Part shown: positions 1 to 10,445 of the stretch, in pieces
How the letters are laid out: every line of letters begins with the position of its first letter
How positions within the stretch are numbered: position 1 is the stretch's first letter
Source: Sympetrum striolatum
Lineage: Eukaryota > Arthropoda > Insecta > Odonata > Libellulidae
DNA: 64,000 nucleotides
Reading direction: 5' to 3'
NCBI GenBank assembly: GCA_947579665.1
Contig: OX388349.1
Span: forward strand, 27,684,459-27,748,458
Notes under the pieces: generated by a model
What the model saw: only the letters and a program-made list of their open reading frames with translations
Databases searched by the model: none
What the model was told of the DNA's origin: nothing
Translations under genes and position numbers: made by a program

Positions 1-883
1 CTATACATTTACTCATCTCGTCATGATGCCATACACACATGTACCACATTGAACCATACGAAATTCAATCCGTATAAACATACATACAATAAATACCTCA
101 TGTTCCAAAAAATATTTAAACCAGGCATACATTTTTGAGTAAAGTTTAATTCTAATTAGGCACACATATGCACAGGATTGCACATTTATATTCTGACAAT
201 ATACAACCATCTTGACAAGTATACAGTGATTGTTCATATGCAAGGCAGTATTTCTTAACCTACAAGAAGTCATGCTACCTATGATTACGTTCCCTGACGT
301 GTCATGTCATGTCTTCCTAATCTTAAATGGACTTTTTAAACGTGATTGTCTTATAAAGCACTATGATTATATTATAATATGTATACCTAAAATATTTATG
401 AAATATGAAAAAAGACGAGTTGTATTGCAAAATTTCCGTTTAACAACAAGTAGTTTAAATTTTTACTTGTAATTCGAGGCGAAAAAGACGTAACAGTGAA
501 ATTAACCGCAATGCGATGCCCCGGTGAACTTGCTCTTACAAAGAGCGAAAAAGTCTTGTTTTAGTAATTAAGATTAGCAGAATAATGGGTGGTAGAAACA
601 TATTGGAGCTTGTTGTAAATCTATTTATTTAATTCTTATAATACCTAAAATATTTAATGAACCAATGCTCTCATCATGCCAAAGCGTATTCTTTGACAAT
701 TTGAATAGATTGTTATCAACTTTTACTGTTTAAAATGGTAGAAAGGAATATATTAAAAGATACTAGAGGAATCGTCTGCGCACGGGTTTGCATAGACATT
801 TATCTTGGCCACCCCAATAATTGAGTCTACATGTGTGTTCTAACTTTCGGTAGATACATGCGCATCTAAGTCAAAAATCCCTG
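1..883. other. AT-rich DNA, no gene recognised
   Basis: Only short, compositionally unremarkable open frames occur here, on either strand. I see no repeat with a partner elsewhere in the window, no tRNA-like fold and no exon-like stretch. It may be intergenic or part of a long intron. Confidence 0.5.
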
Positions 884-1108
884 TTAAATGCCAGGTAGTT
901 TACTCGTATATATACCCATATTGCCATCCAATACTCTTTGCCTCTTCTCCTCTGTGTTTTCCCTTGAATTCCACGATTACTTTCCTTAGCAGCCCCTTCC
1001 CTTCCTCACCCATCTCCTCCATCGATGCTTAATCACTTCAATTAAAGTCCTCTTCTCCCCAACCATCTCCAGCAGCTCCGAGTTTGTTTTTATATCCACC
1101 CAACTTAC
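884..1108 (-). pseudogene. Non-LTR retrotransposon (LINE) ORF2 C-terminal remnant
   Basis: Read on the minus strand from about 1108, one frame gives VSWVDIKTNSELLEMVGEK, then RTLIEVIKHRWRRWVRKGRG, two stops, and later NTEEKRQRVLDGNMG. This is the pattern found downstream of the reverse transcriptase in many arthropod LINEs: an ISWTDKVTNEEVL-like block, a basic RRRxxWVGH-like block, then a GKRxRGRxR-like block. The frame is kept but carries two internal stops and only the extreme C-terminus is present, so it is a dead 5'-truncated copy. A sister remnant with the same motif order lies at 32395-32606 on the same strand. The family assignment rests on motif order alone; the clade is not determined. 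Confidence 0.7.
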
Positions 1109-1315
1109 GTTTTCGATTCATCGCCATACCCGCATCTCCTAGACTTAAGCAATTAAAATTCTATAAAACACATTTTTTTATGCTCATTCATAAATGCATT
1201 TAGGTTTACTATTTACAATGATTAACAATAAAATCCTCTGCTTGGACCGTGACTCCGTGGTAAGTCTTAGTCAGAAACAAATGAATGATGGACATTTAAG
1301 CATCACTAGGAATTG

Positions 1316-1495
1316 TATTTTGATACAACCGTGGTTTTGAGTCATGAAGTCATCTTTAGAGGTGGATGAAGGATGACGTGAGGATGACTCCATGTGTAAA
1401 ACCATGGTCGTATCAAAATAAAATTATTTGTGGTTTGCAAAGAGTCAAAACCATGGTCGTGTCAAAATAAAATTCTTCGTGGTTTGCAAAAGTTC
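1316..1495. repeat. Small fold-back (MITE-like) repeat with a duplicated right arm
   Basis: The left arm at about 1316-1342 (TTTTGATACAACCGTGGTTT) is inverted at about 1398-1424 (AAACCATGGTCGTATCAAAA). The right arm plus about 20 bp of flank then repeats directly with a 49-bp period at about 1447-1495. The inverted arms point to a DNA-transposon-derived MITE; the second right arm looks like a later tandem duplication. I see no coding capacity or clear target-site duplication. Confidence 0.6.
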
Positions 1496-1639
1496 ATCTT
1501 TTCATTTTATCCTAATAGTAAATAATTAACCTATATGCTTGTATTGGACTACTTTGATCATTTACCTCGACCACTATTTATATCATCGCGTCAGTGTTTA
1601 AAGTGTGACAAATCCATCCGGAAGCTACGTTTCCAATCA

Positions 1640-1945
1640 TTGCAGCCTTTCATCGATATCTAAGTATTTTGCGCCGCAGGGAAGTGGCAGCTGATAAGCG
1701 AGATGCGACTTGCGCAAGCTGTAGCGAAGGGAGGGAGAAAGATAACGCGCCTCCAAGTAAACAATGCCTTTGAGAAGAATAGACGCTGTGGTCGGTAGGG
1801 GAAACGGGAGATATATTTCCTCGAGGTTGTTGTTCTGAGGGCGCCGGAGTTTTAAGTCATTTAAGGCTCTCCTGCAACATATGGGCTGACGCAGACGGTG
1901 GGGCGCACTCGATGCGGACGAGATCGAATGTATCGTCGCAAAAAT
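1640..1945. other. CpG-rich island
   Basis: About 300 bp that is much richer in G, C and CpG than its AT-rich flanks. The minus-strand open frame across it (1637-1963) resembles no family I know and is probably a by-product of composition. It could be a regulatory element or unmethylated island, but no specific motif supports that. Confidence 0.35.
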
Positions 1946-2240
1946 AACAGAAATTATGACCACATTTTTTTATTTCACGGTGTATTCTCAGATTTCTCAA
2001 AAATATGCATTGTAAGCAGAACCGGTCCCAATAGGGTGGGGCCTTTTACAATGAGGAAGTAAATTATTTCCCCTTTTCTAGTTGCGTAGTAAATGTATGA
2101 CGATACGGCATAAGGGATTATGCTTCCCAATAAACTATAATATGTTTTTTAAAATTTAAAAGTACATTATTTCTTCTCTAAAAGTGTGAGTTTGTGTCTA
2201 AATATGTCAGATGTATATATATGGCTTTTTGGAAAATTTC

Positions 2241-2269
2241 CGGCCTAGTGCAAACCTTGCACTAGGCCG
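2241..2269. repeat. Perfect 13-bp hairpin with a 3-nt loop
   Basis: CGGCCTAGTGCAA at 2241-2253 is followed by ACC and then by its exact reverse complement, TTGCACTAGGCCG, at 2257-2269. No flanking coding or tRNA-like sequence explains it. It may be a relic of a palindromic element or a small structured RNA; nothing else here supports expression. Confidence 0.75.
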
Positions 2270-5200
2270 AAGGAAGGAAGGTTTGTTTGGCGGGCGAGCA
2301 ATAGTTTTCGTGGTGAGGTATATTTTCGCAGGGACAGATGAAGAGCTTTAATTTTACCAAAGAAATGTTTCTTCAAAAATACCCATGAAACGATGGTTTT
2401 CGCAGGTCTCGGATTTTTCGCGAAAAATAAAATCGATTGCAAGGAAACAATGAATTTTACGAAAACGCAATTTTATCTTGAGCTGCATTTAAGCTGTCTC
2501 ACTGCGATGACTCTTTTATAGTTTCCAAAACTGAATTACATCACTGGTTATTGATGTTAAAGATTAAAAGCTATCCTGCACGAGTAGCAATAACCTGATT
2601 TTCTCAGTCTCTGATCTGTCTATACAGCGCATTCGCATTCATCTAGATCTCCATTCATTCCCTAAAAGCCGTCTCCTTGCATGTGGCTGGGTGGCGTGGC
2701 ATAATATCTGCTTATTGACGAACTTCTCTCGTGAACCTATTAACTCTGATGTTATTGTGGAAATTTAGCCTTGATTTTTATTTTAAACTATTATTTCTTT
2801 TTCTTCATTGATCATCTTATAAATCTTACAAGTTTATCATAGCGACTCTCAACAACTCAAGTATTTCGTTAACAAATCCTGGTATTCTCTGTAGGGCCCG
2901 ATACGCTGCTTCAGTATGTTCTCCAGTTAGCGTAAAGCAACCTCGCTTCTATAGAGATCAAAGCGGTATTAAACATATTTCAACTTGTGTTTTTAGCTTA
3001 TAAGGAAGTTACGCCACTTTCGACGTAAGCTTGTACATTGACATGTGACCCTTTTTTCGAAACGATGTCGAGTTAATTAATTCCTTGGGTACCTCGGATG
3101 TTGTAACCTCGCTGAATCATACGGTGGACAACTTCCGATTCCTTAAACAGTTGCCATATCAAGGGGGGATGACAACGGGGAGGATGATGACATCGCCAGT
3201 AGTAAAGAAGTGAGAGTATCAGAAACGATGGAAACAGAAGAAAAAGGGAAAAGGAAAAATGGGAGAGAATGGAAACGAAATGAGTGGCGGACGACCTCAG
3301 ATCTAGAAGACGCAAGTCCTTCGGATGTTTTAGCGGAAGCGGGTCCATTTTGTTCTTCTTCGGCGGAAGTGAGGGGGGGGGCAATTCAGTATCGCCTCGG
3401 AGGCGCTGATGGAGAATGGTTTGGGACGGGGAAGACGAGGATTAAGACATTAAGGTTTCATAGAGTTTGGGACGAAAGTGAATAAACGAGCGCGCGGCTG
3501 GGACTTCTTTTGTTTCTCTTTTTTCATTTCCCCGAGAGAGGGCGGGGTGTATAACGAAGAATAAAAACCTCCGGAGCGGTTGGCTGATTCGTTTTTGGGT
3601 TTTTAAGGATGGAGTATTAGGAGACAAAAGCCGAGGAGATAATCGGTTTTCCTTGCGACGTCGAGAGGTTAATGGGCGGAGATTAATCTTGTTCTGTAAA
3701 ATTAACTCGGAAAGGAAGCCTTCTCTGTTTTACTTCGGTTTGTTCTTCGAACGAATCTGCAAATAGAATCCTGTATTTTTTACCTGCTCTTGGCTTAATT
3801 TCCTCGATATCAATGCTGTGGAGGAATTCATTTCAGTGGTCCATCCATCACGTTTTATCGTTATCAGTCTCAACGTTTCTCCATCTCTTTTCGAAAATCA
3901 TTCGTTGTTTCTCTCATTGCTATCTGAAATTGCATAGCAAAAAATGTTGGGAGGTATAAATAAAATAACTTATAATGCAAACGACTATTGTTACTGCCTC
4001 CTTATCTTGACAAAGAAAACATTTGACAGTAAAACAATAACACACGTCTTTTGGAATATAATAAAGAAAGCAACTAAGTAATTTCCCCACTAAATTTATA
4101 TAGACACGACCATTATCATTACCATGGAAGTATATTCATGTACAGTAAAAAATATAATAATTATTTTATTGTTTTTTCCGGTACCTGAATATGTCTCTAC
4201 GGAAGTCAAACCTAACTCAAATTGAGCACAGCTTCTTCTATTCATAGATGGGATGAAAATTCATATAATTTCAGTAACAAATAGACATTACCACTTAGCA
4301 TCTAACCGATATTCAACCGCTTCCTCATTTTGTTTCAATTACATGTTATTTTATTAGTATCTTTAACTTTCTATTGAGGAAAAAATCTTTTGGGTGATGC
4401 AATTCTTCTTATTATTTTCACTCTGCATATCTCAATTACTTCAGAAAAGTCCATACGTCTCTTAATAGGTATTTTTTAACTTCAAAAGATTATATTTCCT
4501 TCCCTTGATTGAAATAGGTCATTATTACAATTACTTTATATTTTAAGAATATTGAATTGATATATGTAAAGAGAATATCAAAGTTGGTTATACATTTGCT
4601 TAATATCGCCAAACCCTTTCTTCAGGAAAGTGAATGGTTTATAGTTTTCACATGCTATTGATATTCTCCTGTCCGAATTTACCATGCAACATTTATTAAT
4701 GATCTCCGAGGTTCAGGGTTTACCGATTGGCAAAATATAGGGTAACAAGAGCCTTTTTCTATGTACTCTTGATGAGCCAAATATTCAGGTTTAAATAGGT
4801 TTATAGGTCTATCATTTATGTACCCTCAACGAAGTATTATGAGAAATAAAAGAATACGAATTCTTTGGGGCGTATTGTTTGAACTGAATTTAAAATCGTT
4901 CAGAAAGAGACAGAATGATCTTGATTGTATGGGATTCTATTTTACGAAGTTCCACTTAAATGTATGACAGTAAATTTTGAAATTCTCTTGAAATTTTTAC
5001 GATACATAGTATTTTCTATGAAATGACTGGCTTTATCGCCGTGCGCGTTCTCGTTCTTTCTCTCGATGTCCCCATCTCTCTGTGTCTTCAGCCCTTCTCT
5101 TAAAATTTCCTCCTCTTCTTTCAAATCGTCGTTCTTAATTTTCCCTTTATCCTTTTTGCTTAACCTCTCACTGGTTCTTCCAGGGCATTTCGAGACAAAA

Positions 5201-5426
5201 TTTTATGTAGTGTACATATCCTGTCAAATTTCCCATCTCCTAAAATATTTTATTCAGCTTTTCATCTTCACCTACATTCTCCTGTTTCTGATTGTCTGAA
5301 CACTTGAAATTCATTGTGCTTAATTATAAGACAAAATTTTTAGTTTCGTTGCGACTTTCCCATTTTGCCACGGTCAATTTCCTCACCATACATAAACATA
5401 CGCAAAAAGTAACACACAACTTCCAT
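2270..5426. other. AT-rich DNA with a CpG-rich patch near 3.28-3.70 kb; no gene recognised
   Basis: The stretch at about 3280-3700 has a raised GC and CpG content and short open frames on both strands, none similar to a known protein family. A pyrimidine-rich tract lies at about 5050-5170. The rest is plain AT-rich sequence. Confidence 0.4.
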
Positions 5427-5487
5427 TAGAGATTTTAAACCTCTAATTCATTAACAGCTGTTTTCCAAATATTCTTTCCTTACAACA
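5427..5487. mobile_element. MITE family A, end fragment
   Basis: This holds only the right-hand terminal part of the family described at 25006-25230: an AGATTTTAAACCTCTAATTC block, then an AACAGCTGTTTTCCAA block, then a pyrimidine run ending CTTTCCTTACA. The inner and left parts are missing. Confidence 0.6.
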
Positions 5488-7059
5488 ACACTTGCATATC
5501 CGCTCAGTAAATAAGTAGTAGGCAATTCCTTTTGCTGTTGTATCTTGATGTTATTAAACCATGAGTGAAATGCTGACTTGGAATCTATTTACTTCCAAAG
5601 GCGGTATTAATGCTAACGTGGTTATTTATCACGCTACTCCCCTCCTCTCCGAAGACTGTGACATAGGTTTTTAATTATCCATCCGATAAAGTTCTTCCAT
5701 GGTAGTGTTTTTCCTCTATTCGTTAATAACCTGGAGGTATTTTTTTTGAAAGAGTGCAAAACAGCCGAAGATAAGGATGAAAGTTATTGGTTTTCATTAG
5801 TAACTATTAAATGATAGAAATCTTTGAAATACCCATCAAAACAAAGGTTTCCACGCTTCACAATGAAACGCTATAAATCATTCTTAGATCTTATGGAGTA
5901 AGAACGGTGAGGAATTGATTTTAACCGCGAGTTACATCGTTATCCTTTCTTATCTGTCCACTTTCTGTTGTGTGTTCGTTCGTAACATACCAGTGTTTGT
6001 TAATTCGGAAAACTGGTGCTGACATCGTGATGTTTCGTTGATTAGAGAATAACCGAACGAGTTGCAAACGTTTCCAAATAGTATGCCTGTGGTTGATGAG
6101 AGAATTGATCTGTAGATGCTTCTAAAACAGAGGCTATTGTGTACTTTACAAAGCACGAATCGAACGCTAGTATCTTGAGTAAGAATTGTGAGAATATCGT
6201 GTATGAGGAATATTGTGAACTAGGTTAAAATGCTCTCCATCGATATTTGATAGCATAAAAAGATATTTGAATTGCGTTATGAGGAATATTGGAAAGTCAA
6301 TGTTCAGAGATTAAATATTCGTAGCTGTCGGAAGAAAAAAATTACTTCTCTTACCCGCTTTGGTGTACGGTAACATAAATTTATTTTCTAATGACATTAT
6401 TTTATGTTTTACTGCACGTGGATATATAAATATAATTAGAATTAAATAGGTATTTATAATAAAAGGAAAAGTAAGAGAACTGAATAGTATCTAAGTGATA
6501 TAGTCAATTACACAAATGTACAAAGGGGTATTGTGAATTCACGGTGAAAATACAAAGCTTGCTTCGGAAGGAAAAAGCACAATTGATATACATATATGAA
6601 CGTTTTCAGAAATTAGATATGAAAGATTTAATTAGAGTATATTTCAATAAATCAGAATCAAATACACAGCTTTTTTGAGAGACAGTAACTTTTGATGTTT
6701 TTGAAAACCACAGAGGAAAACGTTATAGTTACATTATCAGTTAAGTGTTTCAGTTATTCTTATGAATATCATTGAGTTATTTTTCGGCTATAGCTGTGCT
6801 CTTTTCCTTTTTATATATGAAGTCAGGAAATTTAATAGATATCTTGAAGATTTCTCTAATTTAAGTTTGATTTATCACACCATAATTATGTAAAATGGAG
6901 AGCATCTTCAATTTAAATTTTTGTGCTTGTTTTATACTGCTTTTCTATATTCTACAATAATATGAAGACTCCATTGTTTGCTGCGGCCTAAGGCGGTTGC
7001 ATCACTTAATATAGCACTGCCGGGTATCACGTTGTCCTGAGCAACCATAAATATGATTG
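5488..7059. other. AT-rich DNA, no gene recognised
   Basis: A minus-strand open frame at 5950-6156 has no recognisable motif. I see no repeat partner or structured element. Confidence 0.45.
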
Positions 7060-7240
7060 AAGTTAAAAATCTCCAATAGCCGTCTTTGTCGACATGACTT
7101 AATTCCTTCAACGGTATTCGAAGGCAACATTGGTAGTTCTTAAAATATCGCCAATTCGAACCTTCTTCTTTTCTGTGAATACCGGAGAAGGAGTGGAGGA
7201 ACGCCGATATTCCAAATTGTCCTTCCTTACACCACTACAA
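7060..7240. mobile_element. MITE family A copy, diverged
   Basis: It begins with an AAAATCTCCAATAGCCGTC block, continues through family-specific inner blocks related to GGTATTCGAAGG and GAATACCGGAGAAGG, and ends with GGAACGCCGATATTCCAAATT and a CCTTCCTTACA run. Block order and spacing match the copies near 25 and 47 kb, but with several deletions. It is non-coding and moved by a transposase not encoded here. Confidence 0.6.
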
Positions 7241-7329
7241 TAGAAGCATCTAATTTCGCATGATTTCACTATGTTAAAAAAGCGAATCTAAAATTGCTAT
7301 CTCTTCAGAACTTCTATCGCAACAATTCA

Positions 7330-8260
7330 CCCTTGGAATTTTCCTAAAATAAACTTTTCATCCGAATGATCCATTTCCAATCGGGAAGAACGAAGGCGGC
7401 GGCGCGGGTGGCGAACTCTTCCAGACGGCGGAATAAGAAATGATAGAAAAAATGACAATAAACGGAATTCTTCCCTCTTTCCCTTGGCTCCTTCCCAGTG
7501 TGAGGACCTTAGCAAAAGGGGCGCAATTTTTCAGCGGTAAAAGGAAAGGCATTTCAGAGAAGGGCCCGCGAAGAGCTATAGACGCCGAGGCCTCCGCTCC
7601 GGGAGGTTATTTTTCGGTTGGAAAACACATTCCGGCTCCGGAGGAAAGGAGATACAGAGTGATTCCCTCCAGCATCCGAGAGAGGAGAAAGACAGGAATA
7701 TTCGCGAAAAAAACGTTGGTGGATATGAATATGTGTGTAGGGTGCTTTGTAGGACGGGCGAAGAGGAACTTTTATTGGCCCTCCCGTTCGAGGCCTTTTA
7801 AGACCCTTCACCCCCCAACCCTCCAAACATCCCGAATAGCCTCCCCCAGCGCATCCAAACAGAAAAAAGTTCTAAAAAAGTCCTTTCTAACAATCCACTC
7901 TCTGCCAACACCCTCTCCACCCTCTTGCACGGAACAGATTTATTCTTTCGCCGGCCGCTGCAAAAATTCCCCCGACATAACCGCGCTTCACTCCCGCGGA
8001 AGTTTTCGGGAGACTTGCGAGGATGCGGCCGGCCCGAGAACTTCTTGCGGTTCTCAGGGAAATGGCGTCTTGCAGATCTCGTTTCTTTCTCCGTGCCGCT
8101 CTGCATCCTCCGGGTCGCGGATTTTAAAATTTTCCACGCGGAACGAAAACTGAATCATAACAATTCCAACCGCATTCATCGCAGAAATCATTGTTGAAAA
8201 TGGATTCGTCCACATCAGTGTTTTTTTACCGAAGGGGTACTCCTTGGGGCGCGAGAGAAC
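7330..8260. other. CpG-rich island of about 0.9 kb
   Basis: GC and CpG content are well above the flanks, with strand-asymmetric purine and pyrimidine runs. A 237-codon plus-strand open frame (7440-8153) and several overlapping minus-strand frames span it. The product is rich in Ser, Arg and Lys, without domain motifs, and overlapping frames on both strands are expected where stop codons are depleted by composition. An unannotated exon or a regulatory island cannot be excluded. Confidence 0.4.
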
Positions 8261-8348
8261 GTTTCTAAGAGTACCAGAGAAGACTAAATTTTTAGTAAAA
8301 CTTAGCATCTAACCGCTTATTTGAAACAAACTAGCCATTTAAATGTAC

Positions 8349-8425
8349 TACTATGTTAAAAAAATTCTCGAACTTATAATCATTGCCACCAATAAAATAA
8401 GTGCGGGAACTTTTTGAACGTAGTA
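8349..8425. mobile_element. 77-bp mariner-like MITE
   Basis: The left end TACTATGTTAAAAAAATTCT and the reverse complement of the right end, TACTACGTTCAAAAAGTTCC, are diverged versions of one terminal inverted repeat that continues about 9 bp further inward. The inverted repeats take up most of the 77 bp. The TA at both outer ends fits the TA target used by Tc1/mariner transposases. A single further end of this family starts at 24506. Confidence 0.65.
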
Positions 8426-8578
8426 ATAGTAGATATTGTGTATATATAGTATTGTTAACTTAATCATTTTTTTATGTTACAAGTATATTATCACGCAATA
8501 AATATATTAATGATAAAAAATAGAAGTGCCTTTTTCAAGGGTTTCTGAGAACTAATTTTCTGTATTGAAAGAAATTTT

Positions 8579-8732
8579 GGAACACGGCTATTAAAGAATT
8601 AGAAGTTTAAAATCTGCAATAGCTGCCTTTGTAGGCTATAATGCGGTGTTATTTCTTGTTTTCTCAGAATGCCGAATGTAAATGAGACGAGAAACGCCGA
8701 CAAAGGCAGCTATTGGAGATTTTAAGCCTTCA
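8579..8732. mobile_element. MITE family A copy, right end missing
   Basis: It starts GGAACACGGCTATTAAAGAA, followed by a TTTAAAATCTGCAATAGC block, a TTTCTTGTTTTCTCAGAAT middle and an inverted AGCTATTGGAGATTTTAAGC block. The last roughly 30 bp of the right terminal repeat are absent, so the copy is truncated at about 8732. Confidence 0.65.
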
Positions 8733-9329
8733 AAGCTTATTTTCTGATTCAAGGAGGCGCATATCTAAATCTACATATTTACCCAGCAAGCCATCTTTTG
8801 GTATCTGGCAGGGGTTGCCTGAACATGACTCTACTTTCCTAATCAAATACTTTCACATATGTTTAGAGGTAAAAAAAGAAATACTGAAGCTACTAGTTCT
8901 AGAGTCAATTTCCCCGATCTTTCTCGCAGTACATTAACGACCTATATAACGGAGAGGACGCATAATTATTCTTTTCTTGTGACGGAGAAATCTTTCACAA
9001 AGAATTTATTTATTGTTATGTTACACTTATGGCGAGATTAGACAAAATGGCATCCCTTGCACCTAGCCCAGAGATTAGGAACCATTTTTAATCGGAAGGC
9101 CACACTTAGCATTCGGTCTCATACATCAGGCCACTCAAGTGTTGCGTTTTATCTAAATTCAAATTGTTAATCATCAAAATTTTATGATACATACATCATA
9201 TTTATATGAAAAAACAAATTAATTTGCTTAGTAAACAGTAAGAAAATATTTTCCTCCCCATTTTTCAATTTGCGTCATTAGCAAGATTAGTAAAACAATA
9301 ATTTAAGTAAAGAACTCAGAGTAAAATTC
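8733..9329. other. AT-rich DNA, no gene recognised
   Basis: Short plus-strand open frames at 8713-9041 have no recognisable motif. No repeat partner was seen in the window. Confidence 0.45.
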
Positions 9330-9540
9330 ACAGTCTCTGGCGATGTCTTGTGGAAATACGTCATGATAAAGAAGAACAATTTGTACCTTTTCCACAGTAT
9401 TTTATTAAAAACAATAAAAGGAAACAAAACACGACTAGTTTTAGAGATTGATCTCCATCATCTGAAACTAGTCGTGTTTTGTTTCCTTTTATTGTTTTTA
9501 ATAAAATACTGTGGAAAAAGTACAAATTGTTCTTCTTTAT
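9330..9540. mobile_element. Giant palindrome: inverted dimer of a retroelement-like end (fold-back family B)
   Basis: Positions 9366-9445 are almost perfectly inverted at 9461-9540, giving arms of about 80 bp around a 15-nt centre. The arm runs from a block containing AGAACAATTTGTACC, through CCACAGTATTTTATTAAA and GGAAACAAAACACGACTAGT, to TTAGAGATTGATCTCC. A related palindrome lies at 49991-50195. The left flank 9330-9365, including GTGGAAATACGTCATGATAA, is conserved beside the second copy too, in the matching orientation, so it belongs to the element. A GAAACTAGTCGTG-type motif followed by an A/T-rich end resembles 3' regions of Penelope-like or similar retroelements; that link is my impression from memory only. 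Confidence 0.75.
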
Positions 9541-9839
9541 AATAAATAACTCTGTTTGAGGAAGTGCCTAAAAGGCCTCATTGAATACAAAGCATTATCA
9601 TATGTGGCCGCAGGTTCACCAAAATCAGAACTAACCAATAGAGGTTTTACTTGGAAAATATACACTACTAAATCAAAAAGAATTAACTAAAACTAATTTA
9701 CATGTAGTGAAACAAAACAATACGTTTGAAGAAACCGACGAATATCGTATTCTCGATATGTGGTCCAAAATAATCTATATGTAATAATATGCATACTGAA
9801 AGATAAAGGAATACATAAAAAATGGATTGAGTTAAAAAT

Positions 9840-9990
9840 AGAACTACTTAGGTTGTGGGAAAAACTCATTAACTGAAGGTTTACGAAGAAATGCCCACGC
9901 TGCGGTATAACGCCCACACCAAAAGGGAGGCGAATAAAAACCGCGAAAACACAGAGGTTATGAAAACACAATTGCTAATGAGGGATGCAA
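9840..9990 (-). mobile_element. LINE 3'-UTR fragment (family C)
   Basis: On the minus strand this aligns with the 3'-UTR blocks of the family C copies near 55 and 58 kb: a variant of GTGTTTTCGCGGTTTTTATT, then CCCTTTTGGTGTGGGCGTT, an ACCGCAGCGTGGGCATTTC block, then CTTCAGTTAATGAGTTTTTC. The copy at 58240-58480 is closest. The terminal TAGTCTCAATCTCGCC block is not recognisable here. Confidence 0.55.
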
Positions 9991-10214
9991 AGGGAATTCA
10001 GTTTAATTATATCGTCTGGTGTGAAATTAAGTATAATAAATCGATGGAAAAAGCGAAACCGCATAGAGCCGAACGGAGACTCAGTCACACTTACACTAGA
10101 AATATTTTTATATTCAAATACTCTTAGTTAGAAACAGAAAAGTCCATCAAAATGTCAACTATTAAAAACAGTTCTCGACATAGTTTGGTTTGTATTCCTT
10201 ATTTGCACTCAGAG

Positions 10215-10445
10215 TATAATCAGCCGATGTTGCCGTAACTGAGGGCAACTCTATCGGTGGGTTTGCTCAAATTTTTACACCTCCTTTCTTCGTGGAGTTT
10301 TCCTGCAATGGATACTCTTTTCCTAAGAATCTCTTAGGTGTTTTGACCTCCATAATTATTCTCTTTTTTATCTCTTTACATTATTTTTGCACATTATATT
10401 ACGATAGATTAGATCGAAAAGGAGGCTTTTAGTTTAAATTTTGCC
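10215..10445 (+). mobile_element. LINE 3' end (family C)
   Basis: Block order matches the copy at 55050-55320: a GGTTTGCTCAAATTTTTACA block, a CCTTTCTTCGTGGAGTTTTC block, a TTTTCCTAAGAATCTCTTAG block, and finally GATTAGATCG followed by GGAGGCTTTTAGTT and TTTTGCCTGAG, a decayed form of the terminal AGTCTCAATCTCGCC. It points away from the minus-strand fragment at 9840-9990. There is no coding part. Confidence 0.55.

Noticed and set aside
905..1120. Plus-strand pyrimidine tract as a low-complexity regulatory element
   Set aside because: The tract is the antisense of a LINE C-terminal remnant, which explains its composition. The same holds for 32395-32606.
7440..8153. 237-codon open frame as a gene
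   Set aside because: It lies in a CpG-rich island with several overlapping frames on both strands, shows no domain motif, and has no supporting splice or promoter context that I can see.
9366..9540. Hammerhead ribozyme in the fold-back repeat, as known in Penelope-like elements
   Set aside because: A GAAAC...GTC portion is present, but the required CTGATGA core element is absent.
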